A stretch of DNA of 7,202 nt, taken from Erysipelotrichaceae bacterium (GTDB lineage: Bacteria > Bacillota_I > Bacilli_A > Erysipelotrichales > Erysipelotrichaceae). Below the pieces are notes generated by a model. The model searched no databases, was not told the DNA's origin, and saw only the letters and a list, made by a program, of their open reading frames with translations. Every line of letters begins with the position of its first letter. The stretch's first letter is position 1. A program made the position numbers and the translations under genes. The stretch lies in assembly GCA_019415435.1 (NCBI GenBank), contig DXZE01000062.1:1-7202 (forward strand), read 5' to 3'. Shown here piece by piece: positions 1 through 6,268 of this stretch.

Positions 1-227
1 GCATAAGCTCTGTCCAGTATGGTAGAAGATATTTTTGCGGTCAAAGCACGTAAGATATCTTCCTTATCTTTAAAGTACAGATAAAAGGTTCCCTTGGCGA
101 TACCTGCACCTTTGCATATTTCTGCAATAGATGTCTGTGAAACACCTTTTTCAGAAAACAGTTTGTAGGCAGAATCCAGCAGAGCTCTTCTCTTATTCTC
201 TTTTTTCTGAGCTATCAACTGCGTCAT
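1..227 (-). CDS. TetR/AcrR-family transcriptional repressor, N-terminal part (runs off the window)
   Basis: The reverse strand from the ATG at 227 encodes 75 complete codons of a TetR-type DNA-binding domain, and the ligand-binding C-terminal part lies outside the window. Residues 11-28 form the first helices (ALLDSAYKLFSEKGV), and residues 32-51 are the classic helix-turn-helix core (TSIAEICKGAGIAKGTFYLY), followed by FKDKEDIL. These are hallmark TetR residues. TetR proteins are normally about 190-200 aa dimeric repressors released by a small ligand. The gene is divergent from the MMPL transporter operon and shares with it a gap holding three 17-bp inverted repeats, so it very probably represses that operon and perhaps itself. 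The ATG at 227 is the first plausible start: no in-frame ATG, GTG or TTG is seen just upstream. The ribosome binding site before it is weak. Family assignment is firm; the ligand is unknown. Confidence 0.93.
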   Translation of the reverse strand, partial: MTQLIAQKKENKRRALLDSAYKLFSEKGVSQTSIAEICKGAGIAKGTFYLYFKDKEDILRALTAKISSTILDRAY

Positions 228-249
228 TTCAACATAATATTTAATACAA

Positions 250-266
250 AATGACCAAAAGTCAAT
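250..266. promoter_or_regulatory. Putative TetR operator O1 (AATGACC-AAA-AGTCAAT)
   Basis: This is an imperfect copy of the 17-bp inverted repeat that recurs at 301-317 and 364-380. Two positions of the right arm deviate from the perfect palindrome. It lies 23 bp upstream of the repressor start codon. Read on the minus strand it contains TTGACT (265 to 260), which could act as a -35 element for the repressor gene, although no good -10 follows at normal spacing. Its location suits autorepression of the TetR gene. The repeat is seen directly; the operator function is inferred. Confidence 0.65.
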
Positions 267-300
267 CTTACTACAATTGTTACATATACATTTCAGATAA

Positions 301-317
301 AATGACTAAAAGTCATT
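301..317. promoter_or_regulatory. Putative TetR operator O2 (AATGACT-AAA-AGTCATT)
   Basis: This is a perfect inverted repeat with 7-bp arms around an AAA spacer; one more A/T pair at 300 and 318 extends it to 8-bp arms. It ends 8 bp upstream of the -35 hexamer of the transporter promoter. Size, symmetry and position next to a divergent TetR gene are typical of TetR operators. It is the best-formed site together with the one at 364-380. Confidence 0.8.
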
Positions 318-325
318 TATTTTAG

Positions 326-353
326 TTGACTAGATAATCATGATGACTAAAAT
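326..353 (+). promoter_or_regulatory. Sigma-A-type promoter of the transporter operon
   Basis: A TTGACT -35 hexamer (326-331) is followed after 16 bp by a TAAAAT -10 hexamer (348-353), which places the transcription start near 360. The promoter is wedged between perfect operators at 301-317 and 364-380. A half-site (GATGACT, 342-348) runs into the -10. Bound repressor would therefore occlude polymerase or block its escape. It is the best promoter-like pair in the gap on this strand; the start site has not been mapped. Confidence 0.65.
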
Positions 354-363
354 GTTCAATGTG

Positions 364-380
364 AATGACCGTTGGTCATT
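364..380. promoter_or_regulatory. Putative TetR operator O3 (AATGACC-GTT-GGTCATT)
   Basis: This is a perfect 17-bp inverted repeat with 7-bp arms and a GTT spacer. It lies just after the predicted transcription start and 20 bp before the transporter ATG. Relative to O2, the innermost arm base changes from T to C and its partner from A to G, so symmetry is kept. That compensating change supports a protein-bound palindrome. A repressor bound here would act as a roadblock in the initially transcribed region. Confidence 0.8.
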
Positions 381-387
381 AATTTTT

Positions 388-393
388 GGGGGT
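388..393 (+). promoter_or_regulatory. Ribosome binding site that decides the transporter start
   Basis: GGGGGT lies 7 nt before the ATG at 401. The upstream in-frame TTG at 386 would sit on top of it and has no purine-rich site of its own within reach, which favours ATG 401. Confidence 0.6.
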
Positions 394-400
394 TTATGTT

Positions 401-2515
401 ATGCGGAAATTTGCACATTTTATTGTCAGATTCCGTAAGCTGATTATTGTATTGGCTGCATTGCTGTTAATTCCTTCAGCAATCGGGGCAGCTTCTACAA
501 AGATCAATTACGATATTCTGACATACCTTCCACAGGATCTGGATTCCATGAAGGGTGAGCAATATCTGGAAAAAGACTTCAACCTTGCTTCATCAGCGAT
601 GATTACAGTTGAGAATATGCCGACTGCCCAGCTGATGGATCTGAAAGACAGAATTTCAGAGGTTGATGGTGTATCTGAAACTTTCTGGCTCAGTGATGTT
701 CTGGATGTTACCGTCAGTAAAGATATGTTGCCAGATGAAATCAAGAACTTTATGTTCAATGATTCTGGCGCAACGTTAATGATTGTTCGATTTAATGACG
801 TTGCTTCATCACAAAGAACCATGAATGCTATTGCCAAGATCAAGACAATATGCAAAGGGGAAGCCTACATCGGCGGTATGTCCATCATCCTGCAGGATAC
901 CAAGGCTCTGGTAGATCAGGAACTTCCGATCTACATCTTCATTGCTTTTGCTGCATGTATCGTTGTACTGTGGCTTGGTATCAAGCAGAACCTGTTACCA
1001 TTCCTGTTCATGTTAGGATTGATATTCCCAATTCTCTATAACTTTGGAACAAATATTATCTTCGGTCAGATATCGTATATCACCGAAGCCCTGGCTACCG
1101 TATTGCAGTTAGGTGTTACGATGGACTACTCTATCTTCCTTGTTAACAGATGGCAGGAAGAAAAGAAAACATCCAAAGATGACTTTGAAGCTATGGAAAA
1201 AGCCATTGTCAATACAGGTGTTTCCATCTCTGCCTCTTCCTTAACTACAGTTGCCGGATTCTTAGCCTTATGCTTTATGAGATTAACATTAGGACGTGAT
1301 ATTGGTCTGGTTATGGCAAAGGGTGTTATCCTTGGTGTTATTTCAACCATTACGATATTGCCTGCATTGATTCTCTGCTTCAGAAGACAGATCAATGCCC
1401 ATACACACAGAACCGTTATTCCTAAGTTAAAGAGAACCAGTTACTTTGTCACAAAGCATCATAAGTCTATTCTTGCTGTATATGCAGTTATCCTTGTCTT
1501 CTTCGGATTAGCGTATCCAAAGGTACAGCAATATTACACATTAACCGATTCATTGCCTAAGGATATGACAGGTATTGTCGGTAATGATAAGCTAAAGAAA
1601 GACTTCAATATGACTTCTTCCTACTTCGTCATCATCAAGGATGATGTCAAGGAAGATCAGGTTGCCCAGATGTGCAAGGAAATGGAGAATGTTGATAGCA
1701 TTACTTCCGTATTGTCATTAGAGAAGTTTGTCGGTTCTGCAATTCCGGCTGATATGTTGCCGGCTGTCGCAACAGATACATTCAAGGCAAATGGTCATGA
1801 GATGATTCTTGTTAACTCTGAATTAAAGGCAGGATCAGATGCCATTAACAAACAGATTGATAAATTAAACAAGATCGTCAAGAAGTATGACAGTACAGCT
1901 GTTATCACTGGTGAAGCGCCAATGACCAAGGATCTGATTGAGATCGCATCTGTTGACTTCAATAACGTTAACTGGATCTCCATTGCCTTCGTATTCTTAA
2001 TCATTGCGGTATCCTTCAAGAGTTTCTCGATTCCGGTTGTTCTTGTCGCAGCTATTGAATCTGCTATTGTCATCAATATGGGTATTCCTTACTTCAATGG
2101 TACGGTTGTTCCATTTATTGCAAGTATTGTCATCGGAACCATTCAGTTAGGTGCGACCGTTGACTATGCGATCTTAATGACAACGAGATTTGAAGAAGAA
2201 TTAAGCAAGGGACATACAAAGATGGAAGCAGCCCAGATCGCTGTTGAAAACTGCTCACAGTCTATTATTTCTTCCGCATTAACATTCTTTGGCGCAACGG
2301 TAGGTGTATCGTTCGTGTCCAAGATGGAAATATTACAGAGTATCTGCTTATTGATCGCAAGAGGTGCCTTGATATCCATGGCTGTTATTATCCTTGTTCT
2401 GCCATCCCTGTTAATTCTGATGGAACCAGTTATCAGACATACAACAATTGGCTGGGCAAAGAATAAAAATAATGAAAACAAAAAATCAGTAAAAGAGCTG
2501 AAGGAGGCTGACTGA
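401..2515 (+). CDS. MMPL/RND-superfamily transporter (704 aa)
   Basis: This is an integral membrane exporter of the MMPL branch of the RND superfamily, expected to use the proton motive force to move lipids, lipophilic drugs or peptides. The two-fold internal repeat is clear. TM1 (about 13-30) precedes an external domain (31-175) and TM2-6 (176-327). TM7 (356-373) precedes a second external domain (374-523) and TM8-12 (from about 525). Both external domains begin alike (LPQD...EKDFNLASS at 43-65, LPKD...KKDFNMTSS at 385-407). Asp242-Tyr243 and Asp588-Tyr589 lie in TM4 and TM10, matching the proton-relay pairs known from MmpL3, so the pump looks active. I chose ATG 401 because GGGGGT at 388-393 is a fair ribosome binding site for it; an in-frame TTG at 386 would precede that site and add five residues. 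Gene order suggests TetR control and joint work with the secreted protein next door. The substrate cannot be told from sequence. Confidence 0.93.
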   Translation: MRKFAHFIVRFRKLIIVLAALLLIPSAIGAASTKINYDILTYLPQDLDSMKGEQYLEKDFNLASSAMITVENMPTAQLMDLKDRISEVDGVSETFWLSDVLDVTVSKDMLPDEIKNFMFNDSGATLMIVRFNDVASSQRTMNAIAKIKTICKGEAYIGGMSIILQDTKALVDQELPIYIFIAFAACIVVLWLGIKQNLLPFLFMLGLIFPILYNFGTNIIFGQISYITEALATVLQLGVTMDYSIFLVNRWQEEKKTSKDDFEAMEKAIVNTGVSISASSLTTVAGFLALCFMRLTLGRDIGLVMAKGVILGVISTITILPALILCFRRQINAHTHRTVIPKLKRTSYFVTKHHKSILAVYAVILVFFGLAYPKVQQYYTLTDSLPKDMTGIVGNDKLKKDFNMTSSYFVIIKDDVKEDQVAQMCKEMENVDSITSVLSLEKFVGSAIPADMLPAVATDTFKANGHEMILVNSELKAGSDAINKQIDKLNKIVKKYDSTAVITGEAPMTKDLIEIASVDFNNVNWISIAFVFLIIAVSFKSFSIPVVLVAAIESAIVINMGIPYFNGTVVPFIASIVIGTIQLGATVDYAILMTTRFEEELSKGHTKMEAAQIAVENCSQSIISSALTFFGATVGVSFVSKMEILQSICLLIARGALISMAVIILVLPSLLILMEPVIRHTTIGWAKNKNNENKKSVKELKEAD
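2501..2507 (+). promoter_or_regulatory. Ribosome binding site inside the end of the transporter gene (AAGGAGG)
   Basis: AAGGAGG encodes part of the transporter's C-terminal tail and also sits 9 nt before the ATG at 2517. The transporter stop (2513-2515) falls between them with one base to spare, so translation of the two genes is probably coupled. Confidence 0.85.
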
Positions 2516-2516
2516 G

Positions 2517-5153
2517 ATGAAAAAGAAGAATATTGCAAAAGCAGCAGCAGCTGCATTTATCGCCGCTAATATTACTGCAACAGTCGTACCGGTTTACGCA
2601 GATGAAAGCGACGACAGTGATGTAACAAAAGATGAATCTGTATATACCGTATTGAATGCGGATGGTTCTGTAAATGAGATTACTGTAAGTGATCAGTTAC
2701 ATTCAGAAAATGGCTTTAACAATTATGATGATAAGTCTGATCTGAAAGATGTACAGAATCTTAAGAGTGAAGATCCAGTCAAGACATCCAAAGATGGCTT
2801 TGTATGGAACTCCAAGGATAAAGATATCTACTATCAGGGTACATCCACAAAGGATCTGCCTATGGATATCAAGATTACCTATAAAATGGATGGCAAGGAA
2901 GCAACAGCCAAGTCCTTATTAGGCAAGTCTGGTCATATCCAGATCAAGATTGCGGTAGATAACAAACAGAAACAGACATTTGAATCCAATGGCAAGAAGT
3001 ATAACCTGGCTACTCCATTTGTTACTGTAGCTGGAGCTATGCTGGATCAGGATAAGTTCTCTAATGTAAAGATCAATGAAGGTACTGTTACAAGTGATTC
3101 TTCTCATAACATTGCGGCAGCCGTTATGATTCCTGGCTTAAAAGATGGTTTATCATCTGTTATGGACAGTGACATCTACAGTGCTATCTCTTCTTATCTG
3201 ATTGATGATATTACTATTGATGCTGATGTAACAGACTTTGAATCTCCTACAATCATGTTAGCTGCAGCTACATCTACAGATAAGCTGAAGGATGAATTAG
3301 GAGATGTAGATATCCCGGATATCTCTTCACAGCTTGATCAGCTTCAGGATGCAACAAACCAGCTGATTGATGGTTCTCAGTCTTTATATGATGGTGCTGT
3401 TAAGTTAGATGATGGTACAGGTACATTATTAAATGGTATTAATGCCTTAAGCTCTGGTGCAAATACATTAGCAAGTGGTGCTGATAAGGTATCTGCAGGT
3501 GCTGCAACATTACAGAATGGCTTGGGACAGTTATCTGGAAACAGTGCAGCAATCAGATCTGCAGCACAGCAGGTAGCTGATGGTGTCCTGAATACAGTTA
3601 ATCAGCAATTATCTGAACAGGGGTTAAATCAGGTTACTTTTGATAACTTTAATCAAGTTCTCGCAGATGACGGTTATATCCATGATACGCCACAGTTAGA
3701 AGCTGCTGGCCGTAAGGGTGTGAAAGACGCTATTGAGAGTACAGGTAACCAGGTAAGTGATAGCGATGTAGATACTATCGTATATTACGCATTAACAAAT
3801 CCTGGTATTTCTGGATCTAATACAACTGAGAAGATTACTAACGCTGCTAATGAGTTAAATACAATTCAGACAAGCATTGCTCCAAAGGCCCTTAAGGCTC
3901 AGCAGACACTTGCTGGAGCTACTTCAACAGACGACTTATATAAGAAAGCACTTGCTGTTGATGGTGTACAGGCAATCGTAGATGCCCAGAGAAAGGCTGC
4001 TGCTTCAGATAATACGGCGGCAACTGCATATGCAGAAAAAACATTTAATGATGCAGCTTCTGAAGCTAAAAGTGGTGCTAACGCTTATGGAGTCAAACTC
4101 CCAGATGATGTTGCTGATGGAATAGTTGTTTCTGCATTTAGTGCAGCTCAAAAAGATAACACAATTAGCAGTGAAGATGCTATTAAAGCAAAAATTACAG
4201 AAAATGTAACTACATATCTACAGGCCCTCCTAAGCAGAGATACTAATACAATCAATTCCATAACAACATCTTATCAAACCGCAGCAAAGCAGAAGGGAGC
4301 TGTTGAAACTGCTATTGCTGGTCTTTATAAGCAGACGGTTTTGAATACGCCTGACGAAAAAGTACTTGGTCAGATAGTTCAGGGAATTAAAGACACAACA
4401 GGCGTTTCTGATGATGCTACAGCAATGACAGTCATTGTCTATGCTGGACAGAATGGTGTTGATTTAAATACAGCAGGTTCTGAACTACAGAAGGCTCAGT
4501 CTGCACAGGCTGCTCAGACAAATGCTGCTGCAGATGTACAGAACGCAAATGGTTCTATCGTACTCGGTACATATTATGTATTGGCAGAACCAAGTGCAAC
4601 AGCGGCTGTTAAGGGTGCAAGTAATAATAGCTCTGCTTTAGCTACATTAGTTAAAATCAAGGCTTTCGTGACAGGCATTAATAACTATACTGCAGGTGTT
4701 GATTCTGCTTATACAGGTAGTAAGACATTAGCTAGTGGTGCTTCACAATTAGCTTCTGGTGCATCTCAGTTAAAGAATGGTATCTCTCAGTTACAGGCTG
4801 GTGCAAAGACACTGAAGAGTGGTTCTGATACACTGGCAAGTGGTGCCAAGACATTACTGGATGGTCTGAATCAGTACAATGATGAAGCAATCTCCAAGTT
4901 AACAAATAACGAAAAGATTACTACATTACAGAATGCTGCTGATCTCTTCAAAGTCATTGAAGAGAATGCTGATGATTACAATAACTATTCTGGTATCTCT
5001 GAGGGTACAGATGGTTCTGTAAAGTTTGTCTATAAGGTTGAAGGCGAAAAGGAAGATAAGAAGTCAAACGAAGCAGATGATTCTACAAAGAAAGATAACA
5101 GATCCTTCTGGGAAAGAGTCGTAGATCTGTTTAACTTCTCTGATCTCTTCTAA
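2517..5153 (+). CDS. Secreted Leu-x-x-Gly heptad-repeat protein, probable partner of the MMPL transporter (878 aa)
   Basis: An exported protein without an obvious transmembrane anchor. Residues 1-28 form a signal peptide (KKK, Ala-rich core, cleavage after V-Y-A28). Residues 30-245 form a mostly beta-looking domain (YTVLNADGSV, YYQG, ITYKMDGKEA, GHIQIKI) like that found next to YhgE/Pip and MMPL genes in Bacillota. Two blocks then match the x-x-x-Leu-x-x-Gly heptad family: glycines every seven residues from 286 to 335, and again from 727 to 783. The stretch between them (about 342-720) is Ala/Asn/Thr-rich, probably helical, and I do not recognise it. A short tail ends in an amphipathic aromatic segment (FWERVVDLFNFSDLF). 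Unlike YhgE/Pip proteins there are no C-terminal membrane helices, and no sortase motif is seen. The gene starts 1 nt after the transporter stop with a strong ribosome binding site, and a terminator follows. A role as an extracytoplasmic adaptor or scaffold for the transporter is inference. Confidence 0.85.
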   Translation: MKKKNIAKAAAAAFIAANITATVVPVYADESDDSDVTKDESVYTVLNADGSVNEITVSDQLHSENGFNNYDDKSDLKDVQNLKSEDPVKTSKDGFVWNSKDKDIYYQGTSTKDLPMDIKITYKMDGKEATAKSLLGKSGHIQIKIAVDNKQKQTFESNGKKYNLATPFVTVAGAMLDQDKFSNVKINEGTVTSDSSHNIAAAVMIPGLKDGLSSVMDSDIYSAISSYLIDDITIDADVTDFESPTIMLAAATSTDKLKDELGDVDIPDISSQLDQLQDATNQLIDGSQSLYDGAVKLDDGTGTLLNGINALSSGANTLASGADKVSAGAATLQNGLGQLSGNSAAIRSAAQQVADGVLNTVNQQLSEQGLNQVTFDNFNQVLADDGYIHDTPQLEAAGRKGVKDAIESTGNQVSDSDVDTIVYYALTNPGISGSNTTEKITNAANELNTIQTSIAPKALKAQQTLAGATSTDDLYKKALAVDGVQAIVDAQRKAAASDNTAATAYAEKTFNDAASEAKSGANAYGVKLPDDVADGIVVSAFSAAQKDNTISSEDAIKAKITENVTTYLQALLSRDTNTINSITTSYQTAAKQKGAVETAIAGLYKQTVLNTPDEKVLGQIVQGIKDTTGVSDDATAMTVIVYAGQNGVDLNTAGSELQKAQSAQAAQTNAAADVQNANGSIVLGTYYVLAEPSATAAVKGASNNSSALATLVKIKAFVTGINNYTAGVDSAYTGSKTLASGASQLASGASQLKNGISQLQAGAKTLKSGSDTLASGAKTLLDGLNQYNDEAISKLTNNEKITTLQNAADLFKVIEENADDYNNYSGISEGTDGSVKFVYKVEGEKEDKKSNEADDSTKKDNRSFWERVVDLFNFSDLF
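3363..3533 (+). repeat. Heptad block 1 of the secreted protein (residues 283-339)
   Basis: Leu, Ile or Val recurs at every seventh residue from 283 to 339, with a single slip at none of these positions. Gly follows three residues later at 286, 293, 300, 307, 314, 321, 328 and 335. The register can be extended backwards by L276 and I269 without glycine. This is the x-x-x-Leu-x-x-Gly pattern, which predicts a long regular helix with a small-residue stripe suited to tight helix packing. Confidence 0.9.
4686..4865 (+). repeat. Heptad block 2 of the secreted protein (residues 724-783)
   Basis: Gly occurs at 727, 734, 741, 748, 755, 762, 769, 776 and 783. Leu lies three residues before each from L738 onward, and the first two units have Tyr or Ala there instead. 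Units such as TLASGASQLASGASQL are near-identical to one another and to block 1, so the blocks probably arose by tandem duplication and pack together in the fold. Confidence 0.9.
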
Positions 5154-5161
5154 GTCACAAT

Positions 5162-5195
5162 AAGCAAATCAGATTTGATATCTGGTTTGCTTTTT
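5162..5195 (+). terminator. Rho-independent terminator of the transporter operon
   Basis: GCAAATCAGAT (5164-5174) pairs with ATCTGGTTTGC (5180-5190) through 11 bp including one G-U pair, around a TTGAT loop. Flanking AA and TT can extend the stem by two pairs. Five Ts follow at 5191-5195. It starts 8 nt after the stop of the heptad-repeat gene. Confidence 0.88.
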
Positions 5196-5204
5196 ATTTA
5201 CGCG

Positions 5205-5238
5205 CATAATAAAAGCATGGATCTGATTTTCCATGCTT
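5205..5238 (-). terminator. Rho-independent terminator of the metallophosphoesterase gene
   Basis: On the minus strand AAGCATGG (5238 to 5231) pairs with CCATGCTT (5220 to 5213) across a 10-nt loop, and TTATTATG follows, giving a four-T run interrupted by A. The stem overlaps the last two bases of the TAA stop codon. It is weaker than the terminator of the converging operon, because the stem is shorter and the T tract broken. Confidence 0.65.
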
Positions 5239-6208
5239 ATTCATTACCAGTAGATTCCTGCTGTGTCTGTTCAGCCGCATCACTTTCAGACTGTGGAGTA
5301 GAAGAAGGTGTTTCCGATGCTGAAGGAGCAGGCGTTGCTTTTTTCTTCTGTGTCTTTTCTTCTGTATGATGCAGCTGATAGACTACGACTTCTGCATTTG
5401 CCAGGAAACGTATATCTTCTTTAGTTGTACCAACACCATTTGTGATATCTAATGTAAACTGACCATCAATTTCATGCTTTCCTCTTAAATACTCATTTGC
5501 CATAGCTGGCGTATATAAAGCAGAGAAGAAGTAATATGCCTGACCGCCATGAGAATGTCCTGCCAGGAAGTAATCTGTTAAGTCTTCTGGTACAACAGCC
5601 ACACTGTCAGGTGTATGACAGATTGCTATGACATAGTTATTATCAGATACATTGGCATAGGCATTCTGTACATCCTGTTTGCCATTAAGACCATTATCCA
5701 ATCCTACCAGGGTAATGGAGTTACTTCCTTTTTTATGAAGGAATAAGGAAGTATTGTTTAATACTTCAAAGTCAGAAGAAGCATAGATATCATTGACAGA
5801 TGACTTCATTTCAACTGAAGCATCATCATTATCTCCATATACTGCAAACTTACCGTAAGGAGCCTGTATCTTCTCAAATGCTTTCTTGATGATGTTATTG
5901 CTGTCTTCTGTTGCAGTGACATTTTCATCATAGAGATCACCACCGAATATCACGGCATCTGGTGATACTTCATTGATCTTATCAATCAATGTATTTAATC
6001 TCTCTTCATTCATGAATGTTCCATAATCAAGATCTGAGAAGAAGAGAATATTCATATCATTGAGCTGTTCCGGTATTTTCTTATCTTCTAATGATACATA
6101 CCTTGTTGTATAGCGCTTAGGCGCTATATGGCCTGCATCATACCAGATAAATCCGGCCGCTAATGCAATGACCATGAATACAATTACTACTTTATGCCAT
6201 GTTTTCAT
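5237..6208 (-). CDS. Membrane-anchored calcineurin-like metallophosphoesterase, YkuE-type, with altered metal motifs (323 aa)
   Basis: One N-terminal membrane helix (7-23) preceded by Lys/His predicts a catalytic domain outside the cell. The fold is that of the metallophosphoesterase superfamily. F-F-S-D59-L-D61-Y-G stands where D-x-H is usual, followed by G-G-D91-L-Y-D94. V-Y-G-D126-N127-D128 stands where G-N-H-D is usual. C-H198-T-P and A-G-H218-S-H220-G-G-Q are intact. The ending ITNGVGTTKEDIRFLANAEVVV (255-276) resembles the usual YkuE C-terminus. Family members hydrolyse phosphomonoesters, phosphodiesters or lipid-linked phosphates such as UDP-diacylglucosamine using two metal ions. Here one His metal ligand and the Asn metal ligand are replaced by Asp, so metal choice or activity may differ. 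Residues 285-323 are a disordered Pro/Ser/Glu/Gln-rich tail after KKK. The gene converges on the transporter operon and diverges from the HAD gene. The ribosome binding site before ATG 6208 is poor. Confidence 0.88.
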   Translation of the reverse strand: MKTWHKVVIVFMVIALAAGFIWYDAGHIAPKRYTTRYVSLEDKKIPEQLNDMNILFFSDLDYGTFMNEERLNTLIDKINEVSPDAVIFGGDLYDENVTATEDSNNIIKKAFEKIQAPYGKFAVYGDNDDASVEMKSSVNDIYASSDFEVLNNTSLFLHKKGSNSITLVGLDNGLNGKQDVQNAYANVSDNNYVIAICHTPDSVAVVPEDLTDYFLAGHSHGGQAYYFFSALYTPAMANEYLRGKHEIDGQFTLDITNGVGTTKEDIRFLANAEVVVYQLHHTEEKTQKKKATPAPSASETPSSTPQSESDAAEQTQQESTGNE

Positions 6209-6243
6209 ACCTGACTATGATATCACAGTAAAGGGTTTGAATA

Positions 6244-6252
6244 TGCTACAAT
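6244..6252 (+). promoter_or_regulatory. Extended -10 promoter of the HAD-like gene (TG-C-TACAAT)
   Basis: TG at 6244-6245, one base, then TACAAT (6247-6252) makes a good extended -10. No convincing -35 lies at 16-18 bp, which extended -10 promoters can tolerate. Transcription would start near 6259, giving a leader of only about 10 nt that begins just before the GGAG ribosome binding site (6260-6263). Confidence 0.5.
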
Positions 6253-6268
6253 ATCACCCGGAGAAAGT

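Noticed and set aside
228..300. A defined promoter for the TetR gene on the minus strand
   Set aside because: TTGACT at 265-260 is a fair -35, but the best -10 candidates (TAAATA at 16 bp, TATTAT at 20 bp) are weak or badly spaced, so I did not list it as a feature.
386..400. TTG at 386 as the start of the MMPL transporter
   Set aside because: It overlaps the GGGGGT ribosome binding site, has no site of its own, and would add five residues unlike a family N-terminus. ATG 401 gives the usual Lys/Arg-rich start before TM1.
3363..4865. CRISPR or DNA-level tandem repeats in the heptad blocks
   Set aside because: The periodicity is 21 bp and exists at the protein level (Leu and Gly codons) with variable third bases. 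There are no spacers or conserved direct repeats.
2517..5153. Naming the heptad-repeat protein YhgE/Pip
   Set aside because: YhgE/Pip proteins have membrane helices at their ends. This protein has only a cleavable signal peptide, so only the shared heptad pattern and neighbourhood resemble them.
5175..5369. Forward ORF of about 64 codons downstream of the operon terminator
   Set aside because: It begins inside the terminator hairpin and runs antisense to the low-complexity tail of the metallophosphoesterase gene. Its Ser/Cys-rich product is the expected shadow of that tail.
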